Positions 36,007 to 43,854 of a stretch of DNA of 64,000 nt are shown piece by piece (position 1 is the first letter of the stretch; every line of letters starts with the position of its first letter). Both the position numbers and the translations under genes were made by a program. The notes below the pieces were generated by a model that searched no databases, was not told the origin of the DNA, and saw only the letters and a list, made by a program, of their open reading frames with translations. The stretch comes from Granulicella sp. L56. GTDB lineage: Bacteria > Acidobacteriota > Terriglobia > Terriglobales > Acidobacteriaceae. The DNA is taken from contig NZ_LMUS01000006.1 in assembly GCF_009765835.1 (NCBI RefSeq), positions 2,252,438 to 2,316,437 on the forward strand, given 5' to 3'.

Positions 36007-37455
36007 TTAGGCCACGCCGTTCCGCTTCAACTCGGCATTAGTGACCGGATCGCGCCATGGCGATCTGTTGGGGTTGAGAAAGCTCTTCTTCCACGTCTCA
36101 TAGTAAGACCGAAGAGTGTTCAACTGATGTTCGTACTTTGAGTCTGTGGCAAGATTGTGATTCTCATGCTTGTCTTCACGCAGATCGTAAAGTTCTTCAA
36201 AGGGCGCCGCTACGTCTGTGTAGCGGATGTACTTCCAGCCGTCAGTACGAATCGCGCCGCTCGACGGAATAAAGCCGTGAAATGGAAAATCATGTTCTAC
36301 GAAAAATACCTGACGGCCATCATCAGATTCGCTACCTAGATGTTTTAGAACGCTTCGCCCTTGCATTACTGATGGCGGCGCAATTCCTGCCATATCCAGT
36401 AGTGTGGGATATAGATCGAGATTGAGGGTGGTTTCTTGTTGTCTGGCGCCGCGCACGGGAGCGGGCAAACGAGGGTCGTAAATAATTAGCGGGATCCGGA
36501 TGGACTCTTCGTGTGCATACCACTTGCCGGCGAAACCATGCTCGCCGTTGAAGATGCCGTGGTCAGCCGAATAAATAATGATCGTATTGTCTGCAAGACC
36601 TTGTTTGGCGAGTGTTTCTCGAATGCTGCCGATGGCGGAGTCAATACCGCTTACGAGACGGTAATAGCCCTTCATCGAATCCTGATACAAGGCGGGCGTC
36701 GCAAAACGAATACCCCATCGGCGACGATTTTCAGAGCGTTGAATGCTGAGAGGAAAGCGATTGATATCTTCAGAACCCGCTCCGATGGGAGGAGGTATCC
36801 GGGTTTGTGCGTAGAGAGGCAGCGTGTCTTCTGACGGAAGATATTGTCGTGGGTCGTCGTCCTGTACATGAGGGGCCTTGAAACTAATCGACAACAGGAA
36901 TGGTTTCTCCGCCGGAGCCGTGCGAAGAAAGTGGTTAGCCTGGTCACGCATGATGTGAGTCAGATGCGGCCCAGGCTCGCCTTTAGGAAAGTAATTACCC
37001 TGCCCAGGAAAACCTTCCCATACATCGAAGCTGTCCTTCGGCATATCTTTACCTACACCGAATTTTCCGACGAAGCCTGTGTGATAACCGCTTTCCCTAA
37101 TCAGGTTGAAATAGGTAAGACGAAGCTGTTCTTGCGTAAGTGACGTATCAAAGTCTTTGATGCCGTGCGTTGAGGCATACTGCCCCAACATGATACTGGC
37201 TCGGCTGACGCAACAGATGGGCGTCGTGCAGAAGTGATTCTCAAAGAGAACACCTTCGCTTGCCATGAGATCCAGGTGTGGCGTTTTTACGATGGTATTT
37301 CCTGCGCACCCCATCACGTCCGCGCGATGATCATCGCCGAGCATGAAGATGATGTTAGGCCGACGTGGAGGCTTCCTGGTTCCGGTTGCAGACGCTATAT
37401 TAGCCGTTGCAGTCATCGCTGCCATTTCGAGAAACGTTCGTCTTGTAACATTCAT
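36007..37455 (-). CDS. Tat-exported sulfatase, type I family (first of three)
   Basis: A 482-residue arylsulfatase-family enzyme with a twin-arginine signal (TRRTFLEMA). The alkaline-phosphatase-like metal motif GDDHRADV lies at about 40-47. The modified-Cys site is C81-C-V-S-R85, in which Val takes the place of the Pro of the CxPxR consensus; that variant is seen in other sulfatases. YSADHGIFNGEHG supplies the second metal pair. The active-site Cys must be converted to formylglycine; no maturase gene is in the window. It is the last of three sulfatase genes in a row on the minus strand. It is divergent in sequence from the other two, which suggests different sulfate positions or sugars. Confidence 0.9.
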   Translation of the reverse strand: MNVTRRTFLEMAAMTATANIASATGTRKPPRRPNIIFMLGDDHRADVMGCAGNTIVKTPHLDLMASEGVLFENHFCTTPICCVSRASIMLGQYASTHGIKDFDTSLTQEQLRLTYFNLIRESGYHTGFVGKFGVGKDMPKDSFDVWEGFPGQGNYFPKGEPGPHLTHIMRDQANHFLRTAPAEKPFLLSISFKAPHVQDDDPRQYLPSEDTLPLYAQTRIPPPIGAGSEDINRFPLSIQRSENRRRWGIRFATPALYQDSMKGYYRLVSGIDSAIGSIRETLAKQGLADNTIIIYSADHGIFNGEHGFAGKWYAHEESIRIPLIIYDPRLPAPVRGARQQETTLNLDLYPTLLDMAGIAPPSVMQGRSVLKHLGSESDDGRQVFFVEHDFPFHGFIPSSGAIRTDGWKYIRYTDVAAPFEELYDLREDKHENHNLATDSKYEHQLNTLRSYYETWKKSFLNPNRSPWRDPVTNAELKRNGVA

Positions 37456-37553
37456 TTTTCTACCTACTTCTTTAATATGACGCTGAAATATGCGCGTCTG
37501 TTCTGATGAAATCCTAGATTGTCATCTTGTTACGCGGGCGCAAACGACGTCGC

Positions 37554-39005
37554 CTATATAAAAAACTTCGCGGGAGCGATCGAGGCGGCAGGTTCACCCG
37601 CATCTGTAATCCTGCGCTGTAACTCTTCGCGTAGTTTGGCAGTAACTTCTTTGTACTGTGGACGACCGATCAGGTTCGTATGTTGAGATGGATCGCCAGA
37701 GATCGAATAGAGTGCCAACTCTGTGTAGGAGGTACTGTGTGATTGATCATCCCCGCGAATATTAGGATCGTAGACGCAATAGCACCAGTCGGGCGTGCGT
37801 AAAGCTCGAGCACACATGGATGCACTGATCTGGATATATGCCGTCGAACCCCACTCGCTGCGCACTTTGGAGCTACTGATCAGTGGAAGCAAGGAGCGTC
37901 CGCGCATGCTCGATGGCGGCGTAATCCCGGCAGAGTCCAGCAAGGTCGGCGTGAGGTCTAATAGGGTGACAATCTCATCAACAATTTGCGACTGGTCAAA
38001 GCCAGGTCCCGCGACGATGAATGGAACGCGAATAGCAGAGTCATGTGGGGCTCTCTTGTACTCGCCCATGCGTGTTCGAAAGGTGCAGCCATGGTCGGAG
38101 AAGAAAAGGATGACAGTATTCTCTAGCTGTCCTGTCTTTGCGAGTGACTCAACCAATCGGCCAATACAGTCGTCGATGGCTTGAACGCAGCCGTAATAGC
38201 CGGGAAGATGCGATTGCCAGTTTCCTGGCAGAGTCACCAGATCGGCTGGGACGTGAGGGTCCTCAAAACTTTTCTCATAACGCTGCGGAGCGACAAATTG
38301 ATCAATATCGTTTTGATGATGCGGCTCCAACTGCGAGAGAAAAAGAAACCACGGCTTCTCGTGTTTCTGTTCGAGAAAGCCGATCGCGCGATCGGTCACA
38401 AAGTCCACACGATACTCGTCCTGAAAGCCGATGTCTTTACCAGAGTCGTCCCAGTAAGATCCATGGGTAGGGTGTGAGACGATCTCAAGGACATTGGCTC
38501 CTTCCCAAAGGTCTTCGAAGCCGCCGCGCGAAGGGCCGGGCGGGATCCAGCCGAGCTGTTTGCCGCCTTCCGGTGCATCGTCGCTGGAAACATGCCATTT
38601 GCCGACAAATGCTGTTGTATAGCCATTCTTGTGGAACTCCGTGGCGATCGTGGGTAGCGAATGATCCAGTTCAAGACCTAGCTTCCAAACACCGGCCTCC
38701 GTGGCATAACGACTCGTCAGGAACGACGCACGCGATGGGGAACAGAGAGGCTGGACTGAGACAGCTTTGCGAAACATCGTGCCGCGAGCGGCGAGGGCAT
38801 TAAGGTGTGGGGTCCGTGTCGATGGATTCTCGCCGTGCGCTCCTATAAAGTCGGCGCGGAACTGATCAGCGCAGACCATGAGCACGTTGGGCCTTGGCTT
38901 TTTTGCCGCCGCAGGTTTCACAGGTTCGGCATTCGCCACAGCCACCGAACCAGAAGCGAGCGCGGCAGTGCGAAGGAAATCTCTACGAGAGGTAGCTGAG
39001 GCCAA
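37554..39005 (-). CDS. Tat-exported sulfatase, type I family (second of three)
   Basis: A 483-residue sulfatase. The start is a TTG at 39005 with CGGAG eight nt upstream, followed by a Tat signal (TSRRDFLRTAALASGS). The formylglycine site is canonical, C88-S-P-S-R92. The first metal motif is CADQFRADF (single Asp where many have two), and FFSDHGCTFRTRMGEYKR provides the later metal ligands. Substrate is probably a carbohydrate sulfate because of the neighbouring glycosidase, isomerase and mutarotase genes; that is inference from context. The gene is separated by 98 nt from the first sulfatase downstream and by 368 nt from the third upstream. Confidence 0.9.
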   Translation of the reverse strand: MASATSRRDFLRTAALASGSVAVANAEPVKPAAAKKPRPNVLMVCADQFRADFIGAHGENPSTRTPHLNALAARGTMFRKAVSVQPLCSPSRASFLTSRYATEAGVWKLGLELDHSLPTIATEFHKNGYTTAFVGKWHVSSDDAPEGGKQLGWIPPGPSRGGFEDLWEGANVLEIVSHPTHGSYWDDSGKDIGFQDEYRVDFVTDRAIGFLEQKHEKPWFLFLSQLEPHHQNDIDQFVAPQRYEKSFEDPHVPADLVTLPGNWQSHLPGYYGCVQAIDDCIGRLVESLAKTGQLENTVILFFSDHGCTFRTRMGEYKRAPHDSAIRVPFIVAGPGFDQSQIVDEIVTLLDLTPTLLDSAGITPPSSMRGRSLLPLISSSKVRSEWGSTAYIQISASMCARALRTPDWCYCVYDPNIRGDDQSHSTSYTELALYSISGDPSQHTNLIGRPQYKEVTAKLREELQRRITDAGEPAASIAPAKFFI

Positions 39006-39373
39006 GGGATTTTCTCCGGGGTAGTATGTAAAACATTCCAGATGACAATTGTCGGCGAAGAAGCGCGCAGCGATTTATCTATAAATGACAATTTGTGGTG
39101 CTGTTTCCGCGAAAGGGAAGACAGCTTAGGCATGGGGCAACATTCTTACGAGGATGCGGGAAGAACACACGCAACAACAACGCGAGTTGTGCTTGAATGC
39201 CACTGCAAAAAGTTTACACGGAAGTTCTCTGCCTGAAAAGGTGATGCGCCGAGAAGCACGCTGAGAATCTGAATTCAGGAAGATACATGCAAACGGACTC
39301 GACTTACATGTCGGAAGTCGAGATTATTTTTTGGATGGGGTATGCCTATTTCACGATCGGTTGATGGCTTGTT
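39006..39373. other. Intergenic stretch between sulfatase genes, with stem-loop
   Basis: 368 bp without a credible gene. An 8-bp inverted repeat, CTCGACTT (39298-39305) and AAGTCGAG (39315-39322), is followed by ATTATTTTTT on the plus strand and so has the shape of a weak terminator for that strand. No plus-strand gene precedes it. The minus-strand promoter of the TTG-started sulfatase must lie here, but I could not identify it. Confidence 0.4.
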
Positions 39374-40954
39374 CTACTTTGACCGCGTCGCGTTGCCCAT
39401 GGTCAGTCCGGTATCGTAATCAAGCTCACGTGGCAAATAACCATCGTTCTCACGCTGACGCGTCCTTCCCGCGTTCGCCCAGATTTCGGGAAAGTCCGGC
39501 CGCCATGCTCTCCGTCCCCAGTAGTAGCCGCGGAATGGATCGCGTGATTCGTTCATCCAGTTCAGCAGGCGGTCGTGCAAGTCGTTCCGTATGGCTGCGT
39601 GTTCCAGAGAATCAATCAGGTTCTTCAATTCGCCAGGATCGCTTTCAAGGTCGTAGAACTCATCGGTCACCATCAGGTTCACTGACAACTTATATCTTCC
39701 GTCGCAGATGCAGCGGATCGGCTGAAATGCGCCGAAACCATCGTGGTCGACCTCATACCGTCCCCATTCAATAAATACTTCTTTACGCACCGAGACGCTG
39801 GGGTCTTTCAGCATCGGCAACATACTGCGACCTTCCAGTGTTTTCGGAACTTCAAAGCCGAAGAACTCCATCAAGGTTCCATTCAAGTCGATGTGTGAGA
39901 CGAGCTCTTTCGATACCGCGTTCGCTGGCGCCTTTCCCGGCCATTTGGCGATAAAAGGAATATGAGTAATCTCCTCGTACATAGCGGGTCCCTTGTCGTT
40001 CAGGCGGTGGGAGTCGAGGAAGACTCCGTGGTCCGACGTATAGATGACCAGGGCATTCGGCGCGCTCTTCTCAATTTGGTCGAGTACACGTCCGATTTCC
40101 ATGTCGATGAATGTATGCGAGCCAAAGAAATGTTTGGCTTGAATTGGCTTTGGATGCTGAGCCAAGGTGCCCCCATGCAGTAGCGAGTTCGCCCAGATAT
40201 GCTGCTCAACCGGCTTCCGCGTTAACGGATCGGTAACATTGGGGTCGCTGGGAAATACGAAATTCTCATACATCCGGGAGTATTCGATGGGGCAAAGGCT
40301 CGGGTCGTGCGGCTCGTCATAAGCGACTACGAGTAAAAAATCCTGATTCTGACTGTTGGCAAGAAAATCCACGGCGCGGTTTGTAACCCGATGCCCGTAA
40401 CACATCTCCGATGTCCATGATGGATCATCACCCGTTGCCGATTTTCGGGAGCGTAGCCGGTCTTCGACCGTGAGCTCCGATAGATAACGGCGCATGTCAT
40501 ACCAGTACGCGCCATTCCATCCGGGGGCGGGCATTCCGGTATCAAAATAATCAGTTCCGGAGAGATGCCATTTTCCCGTAAAAGCGCATTCAATACCACG
40601 ATCGTGTAATCGCTGGCCGATGCTGTGCACCGTCTCTCCCAGGGGTATGCTGTTTCCCCATACGCCATTTGTATGTGGGTAAAGCCCTGTCCAGATGGAA
40701 GAACGCGCAGGAGCGCATACGGGCTGGCAGTTATAGGCCCGGTCGAACCGAATTCCCTGGGAGGCAAGACGATCCAGATTCGGCGTCTTCAAGCCCGTAT
40801 TCCGATAACAATTCAGCATGTCGCGCCGAACCGATTCGCCGAGAATAACGACGACCTGACGGGGTTCGTCGCTCACCATTCCTCGTACAGTGGGAGTTGC
40901 CGCCGCTGCTACGCTTGCGGTCCCTGCAGACTTGATAAATTCTCTTCGATTCAT
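39374..40954 (-). CDS. Tat-exported sulfatase, type I family (third of three)
   Basis: A 526-residue sulfatase with a short Tat-type leader (NRREFIKSAGTASVAAAA). The formylglycine site is canonical, C80-A-P-A-R84, and TGLYPHTNGVWGN follows it. Its first metal-binding segment reads ILGESVRRDMLN, so Glu-Ser stands where family members have Asp-Asp or Asp-Gln, which is unusual. YTSDHGVFLDSHRLNDKG matches the second metal loop. The C-terminal part contains YKLSVNLMVTDEFYDL and EWGRYE, as in family members. It is first in a co-directional series of three sulfatases. The decayed AraC-type gene stands just upstream. Confidence 0.9.
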   Translation of the reverse strand: MNRREFIKSAGTASVAAAATPTVRGMVSDEPRQVVVILGESVRRDMLNCYRNTGLKTPNLDRLASQGIRFDRAYNCQPVCAPARSSIWTGLYPHTNGVWGNSIPLGETVHSIGQRLHDRGIECAFTGKWHLSGTDYFDTGMPAPGWNGAYWYDMRRYLSELTVEDRLRSRKSATGDDPSWTSEMCYGHRVTNRAVDFLANSQNQDFLLVVAYDEPHDPSLCPIEYSRMYENFVFPSDPNVTDPLTRKPVEQHIWANSLLHGGTLAQHPKPIQAKHFFGSHTFIDMEIGRVLDQIEKSAPNALVIYTSDHGVFLDSHRLNDKGPAMYEEITHIPFIAKWPGKAPANAVSKELVSHIDLNGTLMEFFGFEVPKTLEGRSMLPMLKDPSVSVRKEVFIEWGRYEVDHDGFGAFQPIRCICDGRYKLSVNLMVTDEFYDLESDPGELKNLIDSLEHAAIRNDLHDRLLNWMNESRDPFRGYYWGRRAWRPDFPEIWANAGRTRQRENDGYLPRELDYDTGLTMGNATRSK

Positions 40955-41123
40955 AAACCGTTATCCTTGAACCAATCTCTACTGTTCGCTTTATGAATGC
41001 AAGTATTTCCCCTATTCAGGGGCCGCCTCTGCGGAAGTGTAGTGGGCATTGATTCAGGCCCAGCCTGGTTTTCATCAGTGCCGAGACCCCAATCACAGAT
41101 TCCTACGCGAACCCCTTCGTTAG

Positions 41124-41468
41124 CTACCTGTTTTTGCAGTATCTTTGGTGGAATGCAGTAGAAGCAGCATGACGTCTTTGTCCATCCATAAAGACAACAC
41201 ACCTACTCGGCGGTCGCATATTGACTCGAACTTTTCCTGTGACCCGTTTGAACATTGCAGTAAACGCCCAGACCGTGTCGTAGCCAAGCGCATCGGCGAT
41301 CACGGCCAACGGCTTTTCCTCGGTCAACATTGGAATGGCCACAAAAGTGCGAACTTGGTTTCTCCATGCCTGAAACGTAAGATCCGTTTCCCCGCGAATT
41401 CATCTCGTTAGCGTGCGTGGCGAGATGTCGAGCTTTGCCGCCCAGCGTTCTAGAAGCTTGTCTAAAAA
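41124..41468 (-). pseudogene. AraC-family regulator remnant (HTH domain, disrupted)
   Basis: Reading the minus strand in one frame from 41468 gives FLDKLLERWAAKLDISPRTL and TR, then an in-frame TGA at 41400-41402. It continues without a frame change as IRGETDLTFQAWRNQVR and AIPMLTEEKPLAVIADALGY, DTVWAFTAMFKRVTG. That is the tandem helix-turn-helix of an AraC-type activator. The Arg codon expected at the stop would be CGA, one C-to-T change away. The N-terminal sensor half is missing; an in-frame TAG stands at 41469-41471 and the next gene ends at 41531. The C-terminal tail diverges after FKRVTG. I call it a truncated, non-functional relic. The stretch 40955-41123 holds nothing else that I recognise. 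Confidence 0.8.
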
Positions 41469-41530
41469 CTAACCAGATCATCGCAGGAGTAGGTGAGCGA
41501 AGGCGATGTGGATCACCATGCGCCAGCGCG

Positions 41531-42967
41531 TTAGCATACTTGGTGAAAGCCAATACCTATCAACTCAGCGGTCTTCTTCAAAGTGGCGGCCACATGGCCC
41601 ACGCCTACAGCGCAGTGATGTGCGGGACCCTGCGCATTCCATGCGTTCACGAAGCCGCGTGCTCCTACCGAGAAGCGGTATCGGCTGTTGGTATTGCCGA
41701 TCTCGAGGATTTCGCCCGCCACGCACTCACCTTCCGCGACCAGCAGCTTGAAGCGCGATTCCGCATCCTCCACGACCGAGAGTAGCGTAACAGGGCCGTG
41801 CTTCACGCTCATCTCCACCGAAAGCCCACGTCCCACCTTGCCGTGGTAGACCTTAAGCGGCCTCACTTTGGTCTTGCCCTCGGAGATGGCGATGTGCCCT
41901 GGCCCGTCGTGGCCCATCAGCACCAGGTCGTCGTTAAAATCCATGGCGTAATACTCAGTGAACGATCCGCCCGCGCCAAGAACATCCATTATCTTCATTG
42001 CCAAGGCATTTTTCACCTCATACTCGCCCGCGACAGGAATGTGCCGGGCAGTCAGTAGCGAGCTTCCCAGAATGATCGAACTCATGGTGTCCTCGTTAGC
42101 CGCATTGCCGGAACCCATGTAGTAGTAGGCCAGGGCATCGAGTTTGTGTCGCTCAACAAATACATCCAGAGCTGCCGATGTCCGCGCCGCCCGTCGCAAC
42201 TCCTCGGGAGCACAATCAGGCTGCACATCGAAATACACAAAAAACTCCTCCAGTCGCCGCGCTAAAGTCGCCTCGCCGACCTCGGACTCTAGCGCACTCA
42301 ACTCGTCTACTTCCACGATCTCCAAATGTGTGCCAAAGACGATTGAGACCAGGGTCACATCGGTCATGATGTCCAGCATTCCGTTGTAGTAATGGCCCAT
42401 CAGCCCCAGCCGCGCCGAGGACAAGGTGGCGCGCACCTGCGCCGCAGCCACCCATCCTTCGATTTCCCCCCAAGTCTCTTCATCATCGAGCACGCCCGTG
42501 ACCTGGTGGAAGGGAATCCGGGCGCGCGCCATCACATTGGCGATCTCTGGAACCGGGCACGCCGAGCAGTAAGCCAGCCACTCGCCCGTCATTTTCGTGC
42601 GATCGTCCAGCTTGTTAAATGCCTTGTAATCGATTGCTGCCTCGGGCTGCAGATTCAGCACAACCACCGGCACACCGGCTCGCTGCACCAACGGTAGAAC
42701 CGTACTTGAAAGGGCGTACGTGGTGACATAGAGGAACAGGATGTCGATGTCTTCACGCCGGCACTGATGGCCGGCTTCATGCGAGTGCTCGGGAGAATCC
42801 ACCATGCCCAGGTTGACTACTTCCACCCCGGCACGAGCGAATCGTGCCCCCACCTGTGCCACGTATCCCTCAAGACGCTGCCGCAGCCCCGTGAATTGCG
42901 GCCAATATGTATCCAGGCCAATCCCACATAGGCCCACTCGCAACGGCCGCCCACTCTGCATTGTCAC
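41531..42967 (-). CDS. L-fucose/L-arabinose isomerase-family protein
   Basis: A 478-residue cytosolic protein of the L-fucose/L-arabinose isomerase superfamily. The GTG start at 42967 has AAGGAGG six nt upstream. The N-terminal half forms the two alpha/beta domains (GLCGIGLDTYWPQF, then ILFLYVTTYALSSTVLPLVQ). The metal centre of family isomerases (Glu, Glu/Asp, His, His) has plausible counterparts in AGEYEVKNALAMKI, FTEYYAMDFN, MGHDGPGH and QGPAHHCAVGVGH. The enzyme would interconvert an aldose and ketose of fucose or arabinose type. The position between sulfatase genes and the sugar-responsive regulator, GH39-like glycosidase and mutarotase genes fits a deoxy- or pentose-sugar pathway. Family members of this branch are partly uncharacterised. 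Confidence 0.85.
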   Translation of the reverse strand: MTMQSGRPLRVGLCGIGLDTYWPQFTGLRQRLEGYVAQVGARFARAGVEVVNLGMVDSPEHSHEAGHQCRREDIDILFLYVTTYALSSTVLPLVQRAGVPVVVLNLQPEAAIDYKAFNKLDDRTKMTGEWLAYCSACPVPEIANVMARARIPFHQVTGVLDDEETWGEIEGWVAAAQVRATLSSARLGLMGHYYNGMLDIMTDVTLVSIVFGTHLEIVEVDELSALESEVGEATLARRLEEFFVYFDVQPDCAPEELRRAARTSAALDVFVERHKLDALAYYYMGSGNAANEDTMSSIILGSSLLTARHIPVAGEYEVKNALAMKIMDVLGAGGSFTEYYAMDFNDDLVLMGHDGPGHIAISEGKTKVRPLKVYHGKVGRGLSVEMSVKHGPVTLLSVVEDAESRFKLLVAEGECVAGEILEIGNTNSRYRFSVGARGFVNAWNAQGPAHHCAVGVGHVAATLKKTAELIGIGFHQVC

Positions 42968-43284
42968 TTTCTTTCCTCCTTAAAAACTGCATTTGCATCA
43001 CGCCGCAGTCCGAACGATGTGAGTCCGTCTCTCGAACCTGACTTCAAAGACTTCGAGCATCCACACTTCGTTCGAGAAACCAGACGAGTTATATCCACAG
43101 ATAAGGACTCTTTAGCAGCGTGCTCGTCTGATCTCCGTTTATAGATACATCCATAACTTAGCGTACGCGCTTGAAGTCGAGTATGATTCGCCTGCCCTTT
43201 TGAGCAGAAATTAAAGCTCGTTCTATTGCTTTGGAAACTCCTGAGTGACTTTCGGGTAAGTCTACAACGCAGATTGATCTGATC

Positions 43285-43324
43285 GTAAAAAACTCCCGTG
43301 CGCGATGCTCGGCACGCACGGGAG
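43285..43324 (-). terminator. Rho-independent terminator on the minus strand
   Basis: A perfect 10-bp stem (CTCCCGTGCG at 43293-43302 and CGCACGGGAG at 43315-43324) with a 12-nt loop is followed, on the minus strand, by TTTTTT. It stands about 45 nt after the stop of the decayed receptor tail at 43370. It therefore looks like that gene's surviving terminator, which may now shield the isomerase-family gene. Between here and 42968 I see no supported gene. Confidence 0.75.
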
Positions 43325-43369
43325 GAGATGGCTTAACATGCATGAAATCCCATTGGAGATTTCATCCAC

Positions 43370-43560
43370 CTAGAACATTATCTTGAAAGACAATTGAATC
43401 ACTCTCGGGCCATGCGATGCCTGCGTTACTTGAATTATCCCAAAGCAGCCTGCCTGGAGAGTTCCTCCTACGCCAGTGAATTGGGTGTCAGATGTTCGGT
43501 GACATGCGTCCGCTTATCAAGCCCATATCCAGTTATTGACACCGGGACTCTCCAGCCTGT
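43370..43560 (-). pseudogene. TonB-dependent receptor remnant (C-terminal tail only)
   Basis: One minus-strand frame reads RLESPGVNNWIWA, two consecutive stops, ADACHRTSDTQFTGVGG, TLQAGCFGIIQVTQASHGPR and VIQLSFKIMF followed by TAG at 43370-43372. The pieces match the closing strands of Oar-like TonB receptors: PG-NNW turn, HxQF-like strand, FG-I-Q/T turn, and the final PRVIQ..F strand. The intact receptor at 47505-51020 ends likewise in TPRLIQLAAKFSF. The rest of the gene is gone and the frame is broken, so this is a relic. A strong terminator still follows it. An overlapping plus-strand open frame is a shadow. Confidence 0.75.
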
Positions 43561-43789
43561 TGCGTCCGACGTTCCCTTCGATATGCAGCGCATTCTTACA
43601 GAGCACAGAAGGGGGCGTCGTACCTTGAGATATTCGTTCGAGGGCCAAGACCGAGAAACCCACCCCTCTTTAAAAGGGAACCTTATAAGGTGGTAGATGT
43701 TTTTGTCAAGGAAATATTTATTTCATTCAGTGCAGGTTTCCGGATGTCAATAATATTGCAGGGAAAAATAATTATTGCACTCAATAAAA

Positions 43790-43819
43790 TTGACAAACGA
43801 TTCGAACCCACCCTATGCT
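43790..43819 (+). promoter_or_regulatory. Sigma-70-type promoter for the IclR/PBP regulator gene
   Basis: TTGACA (43790-43795) and TATGCT (43814-43819) are separated by 18 bp; the inferred start leaves a leader near 29 nt before ATG 43855. Just upstream, 43748-43779, are AT-rich palindromic pieces CAATAATATTG and AATAATTATT with ATTGCA copies. These are candidate binding sites for the regulator itself. The rest of 43561-43789 shows nothing else. Confidence 0.55.
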
Positions 43820-43854
43820 TGCGGTGCTGCGCTGGGTCATAAGAATCGGCGGCC

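Noticed and set aside
43158-43343. Minus-strand frame ending RRIILDFKRVR, slightly like a Zn-alcohol dehydrogenase C-terminus
   Set aside because: The resemblance is limited to a few residues, and the frame spans the terminator hairpin; too weak to call a relic.
43394-43696. Plus-strand 100-codon frame
   Set aside because: It is the shadow of the decayed TonB receptor tail on the minus strand.
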